DNA of 64,000 nt from Adhaeribacter terrigena (GTDB lineage: Bacteria; Bacteroidota; Bacteroidia; Cytophagales; Hymenobacteraceae): contig NZ_JAEHFX010000006.1 of assembly GCF_016623615.1 (NCBI RefSeq), forward strand, positions 1-64,000. Reading direction: 5' to 3'. Numbering within the stretch: position 1 is the first letter of the stretch; each line of letters opens with the position of its first letter. Below the pieces are notes generated by a model, which saw nothing but the letters and a program-made list of their open reading frames with translations, was not told the origin of the DNA and did not search any database. A program made the translations under genes and the position numbers. This document shows, one piece after another, positions 15,376 to 23,721 of this stretch.

Positions 15376-15858
15376 ATGAAAAAATTGCTGCTTCTTGCTT
15401 CCTTTTTAAGCTTTTGTTTCCAAACGAAAGCGCAGCATTACAACAAATACTGCAATTCGGTTATTCCTTTCTGCGTGGATGTGCCCGGAAACTTTATTCG
15501 GAAGGGCGAAAGCAAAACCGGTTCCGGTCAGTATTTTAACAGTAAGGATGGCAGCCTGCTGACTATTTACGGAAGCTACAATTCGGATAACGAAAACCTG
15601 AAACAACGTTTCGACCGCGAAAAGGCCGCTTTAACCACCGATACTTCCGTAGCAAACTCTACCCAACTGCCCGTAATTGAAAAAGCTGAATTGCATGAAA
15701 ACAGCTTTACCATTATTTACCAGACCAACGGCGTTACTACCAGCATTTACCGGAAGCTGAAAAATAACCTGTGGAAGAATATTGAACTGCAATACCCGGT
15801 CGCCAAAACCCCGGAATATACCGTAAAAATGCAGCGCATGATCGGGAGCTGGCAGTAA
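15376..15858 (+). CDS. Secreted protein of unknown function
   Basis: A 160-residue protein with a clear signal peptide (residues 1-19, ending TKA before Q). The mature part has two early cysteines (CNSVIPFC) and a pattern of beta strands with FCVDVPGNF, SKDGSLLTIYG and FTIIYQTNG, which resembles small secreted Bacteroidota proteins that measure or shield the cell surface. I do not recognise a named family. It has its own gap on both sides, with no operon partner. Confidence 0.7.
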   Translation: MKKLLLLASFLSFCFQTKAQHYNKYCNSVIPFCVDVPGNFIRKGESKTGSGQYFNSKDGSLLTIYGSYNSDNENLKQRFDREKAALTTDTSVANSTQLPVIEKAELHENSFTIIYQTNGVTTSIYRKLKNNLWKNIELQYPVAKTPEYTVKMQRMIGSWQ

Positions 15859-15910
15859 CCTTTACATTCTCCGGGTTTTTGATTAGTTTGTGCTCTCCCT
15901 TTTACAATCC

Positions 15911-16588
15911 ATGAACCGCTTCCTTTCCCAAGACGCCTCCCTGCAAATTCTTGACCGCATCCGCCAGGCAAAAATTCCTGCTACATACGACCCTGAAAAG
16001 CACCGCCTGCTCCTGCTAAATGAAGCGGGAATTGAAAGATTGGTTTTCCGGTTACCCATTACCATTCCGCCCCCCGAAAAAGACCTTACGTTGCCGGGAA
16101 AACCGGTGCATTACGTAATCCTGCTGGTACAATCCGGAAGCTGTGCGATCGGGTATTTCGAGAACGGCCTGAACCTGGATCATAAAGTAATCCGGGCGTA
16201 TATGGTGCGCAAGAAGCGGGGCGTGAGCCAGATTAAACACCTGAAGACCAAAGGCAAATCCAGGGCCGGCTCCCGCGTACGCCTGGCCGAAACCGAAGAA
16301 TTTTTCGACAACATCAATGAACGCTTGCAGACCTATTTTGCGGCGCATGAAATAGACCGCGTAGCCCTTAGCCTGCCCAAGATCCTGATGCCGTATTTTT
16401 ACAAAGCCACCATCAAAACCCCATTTGAAAAACAAGATCCGCGCATTTTCAAGATCCCCAAACACATTCACACCCCTATTTATGAAATACTGCTGGATAC
16501 GAATAAATTCCTGCAAAAAGGGGAACTGATCTGGGAAGAAAAGGAACAGGAATTGGTAGATACGCTGTTTCGGAATTCCGTAAACTGA
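15911..16588 (+). CDS. VLRF1/eRF1-like release factor family protein (predicted)
   Basis: A 225-residue soluble protein. Its central KGKSRAGSRVRLAE (about residues 115-130) looks like the catalytic loop of the Vms1-like release factor (VLRF1) families, in which the eRF1 GGQ motif is replaced by a Gln- or Arg-rich loop followed by an S-A-G-S-like stretch. Those proteins free stalled nascent chains from tRNA on split large ribosomal subunits. The remaining fold, with DRVALSLPKILMPYFYKA after it, fits the eRF1 middle domain. A GTG at 15890 was considered, but a TTAGTTTG box overlaps it, so ATG 15911 is preferred. The assignment rests on a short motif and could be wrong. Confidence 0.55.
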   Translation: MNRFLSQDASLQILDRIRQAKIPATYDPEKHRLLLLNEAGIERLVFRLPITIPPPEKDLTLPGKPVHYVILLVQSGSCAIGYFENGLNLDHKVIRAYMVRKKRGVSQIKHLKTKGKSRAGSRVRLAETEEFFDNINERLQTYFAAHEIDRVALSLPKILMPYFYKATIKTPFEKQDPRIFKIPKHIHTPIYEILLDTNKFLQKGELIWEEKEQELVDTLFRNSVN

Positions 16589-16704
16589 AATCAGGGGCAA
16601 TGGATAAGCTTTTGATGAAAAAGTAAGGTAACGAATTGCTACTTTTTAATAATTACCAAACGCTAAACAGTTATAAAGCCAATATCTTCAAACTCCCCTA
16701 TCTG

Positions 16705-16737
16705 CCGTTAACTGAAGTTAACGGTTTTATAAATTTG
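16705..16737 (+). promoter_or_regulatory. Perfect palindrome and -7 box upstream of selO
   Basis: CCGTTAACT and AGTTAACGG form perfect 9-bp arms separated by 2 bp (16705-16724), directly followed by TAAATTTG (16730-16737), a match to the Bacteroidota -7 element TANNTTTG. The palindrome takes the place of the -33 element, so it looks like an operator or an activator site for selO, whose ATG is 22 bp downstream. Confidence 0.55.
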
Positions 16738-16759
16738 AAAACCTTTATCTTTACCTGCT

Positions 16760-18319
16760 ATGAAACCGATCTCTGCTCCTAATTATAAATCTGAATTCGT
16801 TACCCGTTTCCCAGGCGATGCAAGCGGCGATCTGAGGCCCCGTCAAACACCGGGCGTTCTTTACAGCAAGGCAATACCTACCCCGGTAAAACAGGTTTCG
16901 TTACTGGCCTGGTCTGAAGAACTTGCTTCGGAATTAGGCATAAAGAAACCTGAAACGCAGCAGGAAATTGACTTGCTGGGCGGCAATTTCGTAGCGGAAA
17001 CCATGCAGCCGTATGCGGCCTGCTACGCGGGCCATCAGTTTGGTAACTGGGCAGGTCAGCTGGGCGATGGTCGGGCGATTACGTTGGGGGAATGGGTGGC
17101 TCTAAACCAGAAAACCTTCGAACTGCAGTTAAAAGGTGCCGGCCCAACTCCTTATTCGCGTCGGGCGGATGGAAGAGCGGTTTTGCGGTCTTCTGTCCGG
17201 GAATACCTGATGAGTGAAGCCATGCATTACCTGGGCGTGCCTACCACGCGGGCGCTCAGCCTGGTTTCTACCGGCGAAGGCATTTGGCGCGACATGTTCT
17301 ATAACGGAAACCCGCAGCAGGAACCAGGTGCCGTTGTCATGCGGGTATCGGAAAGCTTTCTGCGGTTCGGGAATTTTGAAATGCTGGCTGCCCGCAAAGA
17401 ACAAGAAAACCTGCGTAACCTCGCCGACTGGACCATTTCCCGGTATTTTCAGCACCTGACGGGCGAAGATAAAGTTCTGGCCTGGTTCAAGGAAGTGGTG
17501 GAACGCACGGCAACTTTAATGGCAGAATGGCTGCGGGTAGGTTTTGTGCACGGCGTAATGAATACCGACAACATGTCGGTGCTGGGTTTAACCATCGATT
17601 ACGGTCCGTTTTCCTTTCTCGACGATTACGACCCGCATTTTACGCCCAATACGACCGATCTTCCCGGCCGGCGTTACGCATTCGGGCAGCAGGCAGCCAT
17701 AGCTTACTGGAACCTGGGTTGCCTGGCCAGCGCCCTTGCGCCGCTTTTTACGGGCACCGAAGAACTGGTAGCATCACTTGAAAAGTATGGCGATATTTTC
17801 CTGGAAAAATATTACGCCATGATGGGCAACAAACTGGGCCTCGATGAAGTGAAACCGGAAGACAGCAACCTGATCGCGCAATTCGAAGAAACGCTTTCGG
17901 AAATTAAACCCGACATGACGATCTTCTACCAATTGCTCATCGACCTTCCGCTGGATCTTGCAGATGAAAAGACCGCCGCCGCTCATTTCCAGGAAAGTTT
18001 TTATAATGAACTCAACTCGACAGAAAGCGAAAAATTATTCACGCTGGTAAAAGCTTATTCCGAACGAATAAAACAAAACGCTATCTCCCAAGAAGAAAAA
18101 ACTCAGAAGATGCGCCAGGCGAATCCGCGGTTTATTCTGCGCAATTATCTGCTGCACCAGGCCATAGAAGCCCTGGAAAGCGGCGACAATGCTTTATTCG
18201 TAAAACTGCAAGCAGCCATCAAAGAACCTTATTCCCTTAAACACGACGAATTCTTCGCAAAACGTCCGGATTGGGCGAGCCGGAAAGCCGGTTGTTCCAT
18301 GCTTTCCTGTAGTTCGTAA
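16760..18319 (+). CDS. selO: Protein adenylyltransferase SelO (YdiU family)
   Basis: A 519-residue pseudokinase-fold enzyme that transfers AMP to Ser, Thr or Tyr of target proteins and is linked to redox stress responses in studied bacteria. Seen: QLKGAGPTPYSRRADGRAVLRSSVREYL (split here as QLKGAGPTPYSR and RADGRAVLRSSVREYL), the NTDNMS metal/ATP motif, DYGPFSFLDDYDP, and a C-terminal cysteine pair in GCSMLSCSS, where family members carry a redox-active cysteine tail. Length is normal. An apparent operator precedes it, and mtfA follows after 34 bp. Confidence 0.95.
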   Translation: MKPISAPNYKSEFVTRFPGDASGDLRPRQTPGVLYSKAIPTPVKQVSLLAWSEELASELGIKKPETQQEIDLLGGNFVAETMQPYAACYAGHQFGNWAGQLGDGRAITLGEWVALNQKTFELQLKGAGPTPYSRRADGRAVLRSSVREYLMSEAMHYLGVPTTRALSLVSTGEGIWRDMFYNGNPQQEPGAVVMRVSESFLRFGNFEMLAARKEQENLRNLADWTISRYFQHLTGEDKVLAWFKEVVERTATLMAEWLRVGFVHGVMNTDNMSVLGLTIDYGPFSFLDDYDPHFTPNTTDLPGRRYAFGQQAAIAYWNLGCLASALAPLFTGTEELVASLEKYGDIFLEKYYAMMGNKLGLDEVKPEDSNLIAQFEETLSEIKPDMTIFYQLLIDLPLDLADEKTAAAHFQESFYNELNSTESEKLFTLVKAYSERIKQNAISQEEKTQKMRQANPRFILRNYLLHQAIEALESGDNALFVKLQAAIKEPYSLKHDEFFAKRPDWASRKAGCSMLSCSS

Positions 18320-18353
18320 AATAACGCAATCACCTTGTTCTGATTAGATTTGC

Positions 18354-19331
18354 ATGGGAGGAAAAGCGCAGTCAACTGACTTTAAAACGCATTACCAAAA
18401 CGAAATTAACAGCAGCTTAAAAACGGCCGGCATCCTGGCGTTCGGCGCGCTGGGGCTGGCTGGCATGCTGGTATTTTATGGAAAATCAGTGGCAGCGGTA
18501 TTGCTGGGGAGCATTTGTTTTTTGCTCATTTTTATTTTTCACCGGCATTATACCCGCAATTATTATAAACGGCTGGCGGCTTTAAAAACTCCTTTCCCGC
18601 CTGCCTGGCAATCGTTTCTGGAAGAGAATTCGCTTTTCTATAATAACCTTTCGGTAGCCGACAAAATAGTTTTTAATAAGCGGGTGCAATTTTTCCTGGC
18701 CGAAAAAAAGATAGAAGGCGTTAGCACCGAGATTGACGACAACCTGAAATTACTGGTTGCTGCCAGCGCTATTATTCCCACGTTTGCCTTCCCGCTTTTT
18801 GAATACCCCAATCTGAAACAAGTGCTCATCTACCCCAATTCATTCGATCATAATTTTCAGACCGACGAAGCTGCCGACCGGGAAAACCAGGTCATTGGCG
18901 GCATGGTAGGAAACGGTTTTATGAACGGTACCCTTTTACTCTCCAAAACGGATCTGGTAAACGGGTTTCAGGGCAAAAATCCGCACAACGTTGGCATCCA
19001 TGAGTTTGTGCATTTGCTGGATATGGCCGATGGCGCAATTGACGGTTTACCCGAAATATTTCTGAATAATGCCTACACGCTGCCCTGGCTCAAAGTAATT
19101 CAGGAAGAAGTGCGGAAAATAAAAACCCGCAAATCCGATATCAACCCGTATGGTCTGACGAATAATGCCGAATTTCTGGCGGTTGTGAGTGAATATTTTT
19201 TCGATAATCCGGAAAAATTCCAGGACAAACACCCGGAATTATACGAGTATTTATGTGTTATTTTTCAACAGCGGCCCGATAAACCTTCCTTGCGCTGGGT
19301 AGGAAAACTGAAGCCGCTGCCTAAGGAATAA
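18354..19331 (+). CDS. MtfA-type zinc peptidase with N-terminal membrane anchor
   Basis: A 325-residue protein. Residues ~25-70 form two membrane segments; the rest is an M90 (MtfA/YeeI) peptidase domain with HEFVHLLDMADG (HExxH near 216-220) and the third ligand probably in NNAEFLAVVSEYFF. MtfA of E. coli is a small cytosolic peptidase tied to the Mlc sugar regulator; the membrane-anchored Bacteroidota form has no known substrate. A TAGATTTG box ends 1 bp before the ATG at 18354, which is too close for a leader, so that box may be coincidental or the start may be further in. Confidence 0.85.
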   Translation: MGGKAQSTDFKTHYQNEINSSLKTAGILAFGALGLAGMLVFYGKSVAAVLLGSICFLLIFIFHRHYTRNYYKRLAALKTPFPPAWQSFLEENSLFYNNLSVADKIVFNKRVQFFLAEKKIEGVSTEIDDNLKLLVAASAIIPTFAFPLFEYPNLKQVLIYPNSFDHNFQTDEAADRENQVIGGMVGNGFMNGTLLLSKTDLVNGFQGKNPHNVGIHEFVHLLDMADGAIDGLPEIFLNNAYTLPWLKVIQEEVRKIKTRKSDINPYGLTNNAEFLAVVSEYFFDNPEKFQDKHPELYEYLCVIFQQRPDKPSLRWVGKLKPLPKE

Positions 19332-19358
19332 CTGCCGGTTCCTACAAAGCCAGACCAG

Positions 19359-19388
19359 ACTTTTTCCGGTGAAAACCCTAGCGTTTTT
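19359..19388 (-). repeat. TA16 repeat copy 7
   Basis: Tail ACTTTTTCCGGT and core GAAAACCCTAGCGTTTT, 27 bp after the mtfA-type gene and in the gap to a convergent gene. The remaining ~235 bp of the gap are AT-rich with no recognised feature. Confidence 0.75.
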
Positions 19389-19624
19389 TAAAGCGAGAAT
19401 GTTTAAATGAGTGTATTATTGAATTTGAAAATTAAGCATGGGAAAGTTTTTATTGACCGTACATTTATGGTTAATGAACGTTTATGATAACGTAGAGAAA
19501 AGGCATTGCCTTGTTTCTAACCCACTTTCAGATTTCAATATTTTTATATAATTCAATTAATCTCCTTCATTTCCTCATCCCCATTCTCTCAGTCAATCAT
19601 ATACTAATTTCAAGTGCTGGAAAA

Positions 19625-20131
19625 TCAATAGCGCCAGCCAAGCTTGTTAAAAACTTTGGCCCATAACCAGGCCGGACCGATGAGTAAAAACCGCAGGTCT
19701 TCCAGGAATGATGGTTTTTTGCCTTCTATTTTATGCCCGATGAACTGCCCAACCCAGGCCAGCGCAAAAATCACGAGGCATACCTGCCACATTTCGTGCC
19801 AGCTGTGCAGCCGCGCCATGCGTTCCAGAGAAATAATGCCCGCTGAAAACACCCAGATGGTAAGGATCATGGCCAGGCCGATACGAAACGATAAGCGCAG
19901 GTAATAAACGGTAGCAAAAAGAATGAGGAAAGTGGCCAGGTTGATGTAACCGTTCATTTTACCCAGAAAATTGAAATGCGGCACAGGAATGGCCCAGACC
20001 AAACCCAGTAAACTGAAGGCAATTAAAGGCACGCAAATCCAGTGTACCAAAACGTTCATCGGGTTTTGGTGGCTTTCAGCATAGCGTTCTAAATAAATCC
20101 GGAAGGGATGGTGTGATTTTTCCTGCGGCAT
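19625..20131 (-). CDS. Mpo1-like (DUF962) membrane protein
   Basis: A 168-residue polytopic membrane protein of the DUF962/Mpo1 family. Seen: the N-terminal YAESHQNPMNVLVHWICVP block with conserved histidines (His in SHQNP and VHW), later WHEMWQVCLVIFALAWVGQ and GHKIEGKKPSFLEDLRFLL. In yeast Mpo1 these histidines bind iron for alpha-oxidation of 2-hydroxy fatty acids; the role in bacteria is unproven. A TA16-like sequence lies within its N-terminal codons. Confidence 0.88.
   Translation of the reverse strand: MPQEKSHHPFRIYLERYAESHQNPMNVLVHWICVPLIAFSLLGLVWAIPVPHFNFLGKMNGYINLATFLILFATVYYLRLSFRIGLAMILTIWVFSAGIISLERMARLHSWHEMWQVCLVIFALAWVGQFIGHKIEGKKPSFLEDLRFLLIGPAWLWAKVFNKLGWRY
20064..20090 (-). 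repeat. TA16-like copy 8 inside the DUF962 gene
   Basis: TTTTGGTGGC and TTTCAGCATAGCGTTCT match tail and core with several mismatches. They code for the conserved YAESHQNP block, so this copy may be a chance match. Confidence 0.35.
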
Positions 20132-20441
20132 GCTTAAAGGTACAGTTTTTCAGGTTCCGGTAAAAATTCCGCAAAAAGTATCAGGCCTGAAAAAACCTTC
20201 CGGCCAGTCTGATAGTTAACGAAACAGCAACTGCTACGGCACTTTTTGCATGAATACTTGTACGTTTTAAACAGCTTTTAGCCTTTTCCGAAGATTGGAA
20301 TAATAATTGCAGCCCCGGGAAGTTTTACCTGCGTAGCCGATGCGCATCCATACGGTTTGATGTTCAGAAAGAATATTTTATCTTTAGAGTATCGCATAAC
20401 CTGCGGGAGCCACAGGCGCAACATTTTAATTCATTCTCCCC
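20132..20441. other. 310-bp gap between divergent genes
   Basis: Apart from the promoter at 20356-20386, I see only an AGGCCTGAAAAAACC stretch near 20184 that resembles half of a TA16 tail. No ORF or RNA gene is evident. Confidence 0.4.
20356..20386 (+). promoter_or_regulatory. Bacteroidota-type promoter
   Basis: TTTG at 20356-20359 and TATCTTTA at 20379-20386 are separated by exactly 19 bp, matching TTTG-N19-TANNTTTG with one mismatch. It would drive the coiled-coil membrane protein gene, giving a leader of about 50 nt. Confidence 0.6.
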
Positions 20442-21107
20442 ATGAAGAAAACCTTATTATCGCTGGGCTTAATTTTATCGCTCATGAGTGTAACACAGGC
20501 GCAAAATCCCCCTTCTGCCGGGCCGGTTACCAATTCGTTACAAGACCAGTTCTCCAAACTGAACAGTAAATCTAATAATTACCGCGAAGGGAACCGGGCT
20601 TTTAAAGTTATAGAGGTCAGCCAGCTGAATGCTTTCTGGAACGGGGTACTGGGAACGGTTAAAAACCACGAAGCGGAACTGCTGAAAGGCGGAAAAAATA
20701 CGCATGCCGCCCTGGAGCAGGCTAATGCCACCATTGCCGCGCAAACCCAGCAGATAGCAGCCCTGAAAAAAGACAATGCTCTGAAAGATAAAGCCGTGCA
20801 GCAGAATGCATACGAAGTAGATAATATTTTTGTGCTGGGCGTGGGCATTAACAAGCAATTCTTCTTAATCTTATCTTTGGCGCTTATTACGGGGTTGGTG
20901 ATCCTGGCAATCGTGATTATGTCGCTTTACAAGAAAAGCAAAAAAGTTACCGACGAAAAGATCCAGGCATTCCGGGAAATAGACCAGGAATTCAACGATT
21001 ATAAAAAAGCGGCCCGCGAACGCGAACTTAAAATTAAACGCGAGCTGCAAACCGAAATGAACAGCAAAGAAGAAATGCGCCAGAAACTGGCTTTACTGCA
21101 GAAATAA
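20442..21107 (+). CDS. Exported single-pass coiled-coil protein
   Basis: A 221-residue protein: signal peptide (1-20, ending TQA), an extracytoplasmic part with HAALEQANATIAAQTQQIAALKKD, which is a coiled coil (about 88-118), a membrane segment (about 140-163), and a cytoplasmic tail that is a second highly charged coiled coil (about 168-221). Such proteins often link an envelope signal or scaffold to the cytoplasm, but I recognise no family. It is transcribed from its own promoter and ends at strong hairpins. Confidence 0.7.
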   Translation: MKKTLLSLGLILSLMSVTQAQNPPSAGPVTNSLQDQFSKLNSKSNNYREGNRAFKVIEVSQLNAFWNGVLGTVKNHEAELLKGGKNTHAALEQANATIAAQTQQIAALKKDNALKDKAVQQNAYEVDNIFVLGVGINKQFFLILSLALITGLVILAIVIMSLYKKSKKVTDEKIQAFREIDQEFNDYKKAARERELKIKRELQTEMNSKEEMRQKLALLQK

Positions 21108-21180
21108 AAAAGCTGCTCTCCAAAAAGCAACGATAATTTTTTCGGAGAGCTTTCAGGTAAATTCAATTTGATATTTAAGC

Positions 21181-21216
21181 AAAAAAGTGCCCTGCGGAAG
21201 CCCGGCACTTTTTTGC
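21181..21216. terminator. Bidirectional terminator
   Basis: AAAAAAGTGCC and GGCACTTTTTTGC form an A-tract/T-tract hairpin between two convergent genes. A second hairpin (CTCTCC / GGAGAG with A and T tracts, about 21113-21152) precedes it. The T tract merges into the adjoining TA16 repeat. Confidence 0.8.
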
Positions 21217-21238
21217 TTTAAAACCCTAGCGTTTTTTT
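21207..21238 (-). repeat. TA16 repeat copy 9
   Basis: Tail ACTTTTTTGCTTT and core AAAACCCTAGCGTTTT; the tail doubles as the right arm and T tract of the terminator. Confidence 0.75.
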
Positions 21239-21293
21239 ATTGATTAGTGATTAATCATTAGTAAATAGCAATTACCAATCAACAATCTACAAT

Positions 21294-23654
21294 CTAAAAC
21301 GGATACCCGATGGCGATGTTGATTACCATATCTTTGGTTGGCGGCGGAATTTTGAGTACGGTCTGTTCGCCCAAAGCTTCGTAAGGTGCGCGCACCGGGA
21401 TGCCAAAATCGAAGCGGAACACCACTACCTGCGCGTTGATGCGGAAACCAAAACCGGTACCAATTGCCAGCTGGTTAAAAAATTTATTGAGGTGGAATTC
21501 GGCGCCTGGTTTATCGGGCGTTGGCGAAGAAAGCCATATATTACCCGCATCCACAAACAAGGCCCCTTCCAGGTATGGCGCAATTAACTTAAAACGGTAC
21601 TCAATATTGGCTTCAAACTTGATGTCGCCGCTTTGGTCGAAAAAGCCGGAATTGGTGGTATCGCGGAAAACGCCCGGCCCTACCGAACGCGCCCGGAACG
21701 CCCGGATGCTGTTGCTGCCCCCAATAAAATATTGCTTGATGTAAGGCAGCGTACTGGAGTTTCCGTATGGCAAACCAAGCCCGGTAATGATGCGCGTAGC
21801 CAGCGTAGATTTGGAAGCAAACGTGTGGTAATACCGGAAATCAAGATCAAGTTTGGTGTATTGGGAATACGGCTGTCCCATGATCTCGATCGGTTCGCCG
21901 GTAGATTTTCCGAAACCACCCGTAAGCAAACCTACCAGGTTCCCAGAACCTTCAATAATACCGTTGAAATAATAATTATCGTTGCGGCCGGGAATTAACT
22001 GCGTGTTGTAAGTATAAGAATAAAGCGAGCCGATAATAAACTGTTCCTGAAAACTCTGGGCCAGGTAGCGGTTTTGAGCGAGCAATTCCTCAAACGCCGG
22101 CGTCTGGTTCATTAACTTGGTAAGTTGCACGTTAATCGGAGTTACTTCGTGGGTTACGGTTTTGCGCGGCTTCCAGATATAGCTGTAGCTGGCCAGGTAC
22201 CCGTTGAGCATGTAATAATTGGTGCGGTTCTGATAATCATAACCCAACCGGAAACGGGTTTTCGGAACAAATTCAGAGCGTAAATTCCGGATCTTGAAAG
22301 GCGTTATGAATCGGGGCACATAAAGATCAGCGGTAAGGCCAAGCTCTACGGAATTAAGTGCCTGGTTGAGGCCTGAATCGGAAGAGTTGCGTTTCGACAC
22401 CTGGCTTTCCTGTCCGGCACGCAAGGTGAGCACAAAAGATTCGGCACCTCTCATAAAATTACGGTGCCGGTAACTGAAATTAATGCCGGGCCCGGCAAAG
22501 CCATTGGTTTTGGCCGTTGTTTCCAATTCCACCCGAAACGATTGATTCATCATGGGTACTAACCGCAAAGCTGCATTCAATTCTCCTTTTGTAGAATCAC
22601 CTTCGGTAAAATTCACGTCTACGAACTTGAAAAGACCTAAGCCCATAATGCGGCTCAGGGTTAAAGCATGGTCCTGGCGGGCGTATAATTTGCCGGGTTC
22701 CAGGAAAACGGAAGAAAGTAAATGGCGCGCCCGCAGGGAATTTTCGTCCGGGTAATACCGGTAGCCGCGAATAACTACCGGCGGTTTCATGGGAATGGTA
22801 TCGTAACCGATGGTATAATCGCTGTAAATAATTACGCTTTTAACGGTATAGGGGCGGCGGGCTTTTTCGGGCGTGCCGGGTTTTAGCTGCACGTACAGTT
22901 TTATGGTGTGATCTTTATAAGAACTATCGGCTTTAAAAAGCAAAAAATCAGGTCCGAAATAGTAATAACCGTTATTTTTCAGAATGGAATCAATCCGCTG
23001 CCGTTCTTCTATCAGTCTGTTTAAATTGTAGATCTGGCCGGGTTTTAAGCGCGTGCCGGGGGCCGTAGCGGCAATATCTTTGTGGATCTGGGTTTGCGAC
23101 GAATCCCCGGTCGGGAAAATAACTTCGGAAATGCGGTACGGTTTAGCTAGTACGGCCGTGTAAACCACGCTCACCGACTTTTTCCGTTTGGTTTCCTTTA
23201 CTTCAATCCGCGAATTGAAAAAGCCGTTGTTGTTCAGCCGGTTCACCATCAGGTCGGTCACTTTGCGGTTATTCACCGAATCGTAATAGATCGGGTGTTC
23301 GCCGATGCTGTGGGCCAGGAAATTCTTAAACCCTTTTTCGCGCTTCGGTTCGCCTACCAGGTTATGAAAAGCCAGCTTGGGCCTCACGCCTAAAAACGAC
23401 AGATTGGGCTTGGGCGTGATCACGGCTTCGAGCTGCGGCAGCAACCTTTTTTCAGCCCGCCGGGGAATGCGTTCGTCCGATTTTAGCTTTACGGTGGCTC
23501 CGGTATACAATTGTTTACCGGCTGGTAATTTGCTGGTACCGGTGCAACTGTTCAGGAAGAAAACGCACCCGCAAACGGCTATAATTTGCAGCAAACGGGC
23601 AGGCAAACGGTAGGGTTTTCGGGTGAAAAAGTATGCAGGATATTTAAAATCCAT
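21294..23654 (-). CDS. tamA: BamA/TamA-family outer membrane barrel lipoprotein
   Basis: A 786-residue Omp85-superfamily protein. A signal peptide with lipobox LNSC (Cys 37) shows it is a lipoprotein, followed by POTRA-like domains (about 40-380; for example SEVIFPTGDSSQ and KSVIIYSDYT) and a C-terminal 16-strand barrel with the signature FIGGSNSIRAFRARSVGPG and a terminal aromatic residue (IAIGYPF). With TamB it forms an outer-membrane assembly or lipid-transfer module. It lies directly downstream of the second tamB, 65 bp apart, so the two are likely one operon. Confidence 0.92.
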   Translation of the reverse strand: MDFKYPAYFFTRKPYRLPARLLQIIAVCGCVFFLNSCTGTSKLPAGKQLYTGATVKLKSDERIPRRAEKRLLPQLEAVITPKPNLSFLGVRPKLAFHNLVGEPKREKGFKNFLAHSIGEHPIYYDSVNNRKVTDLMVNRLNNNGFFNSRIEVKETKRKKSVSVVYTAVLAKPYRISEVIFPTGDSSQTQIHKDIAATAPGTRLKPGQIYNLNRLIEERQRIDSILKNNGYYYFGPDFLLFKADSSYKDHTIKLYVQLKPGTPEKARRPYTVKSVIIYSDYTIGYDTIPMKPPVVIRGYRYYPDENSLRARHLLSSVFLEPGKLYARQDHALTLSRIMGLGLFKFVDVNFTEGDSTKGELNAALRLVPMMNQSFRVELETTAKTNGFAGPGINFSYRHRNFMRGAESFVLTLRAGQESQVSKRNSSDSGLNQALNSVELGLTADLYVPRFITPFKIRNLRSEFVPKTRFRLGYDYQNRTNYYMLNGYLASYSYIWKPRKTVTHEVTPINVQLTKLMNQTPAFEELLAQNRYLAQSFQEQFIIGSLYSYTYNTQLIPGRNDNYYFNGIIEGSGNLVGLLTGGFGKSTGEPIEIMGQPYSQYTKLDLDFRYYHTFASKSTLATRIITGLGLPYGNSSTLPYIKQYFIGGSNSIRAFRARSVGPGVFRDTTNSGFFDQSGDIKFEANIEYRFKLIAPYLEGALFVDAGNIWLSSPTPDKPGAEFHLNKFFNQLAIGTGFGFRINAQVVVFRFDFGIPVRAPYEALGEQTVLKIPPPTKDMVINIAIGYPF

Positions 23655-23691
23655 AAGTAGTTTATGCGGCTAATATTATTTTTCATTCCAG

Positions 23692-23721
23692 ACTTTTCGG
23701 GCCTGAAAGCATAGCGTTTTT
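23692..23721 (-). repeat. TA16 repeat copy 10
   Basis: Near-consensus tail ACTTTTCGGGCCT and core GAAAGCATAGCGTTTTT between tamB and tamA; its last bases overlap the tamB stop codon. Confidence 0.8.

Noticed and set aside
16598-16630. A further TA16-like sequence near GGATAAGCTTTTGATGAAAA
   Set aside because: Only the tail and right half match with a gap; too weak to list as a copy.
18077-18110. TA16-like AAAACGCTATCTCCCAAG in selO
   Set aside because: Left core half only, followed by a natural glutamate-rich helix coding; likely chance.
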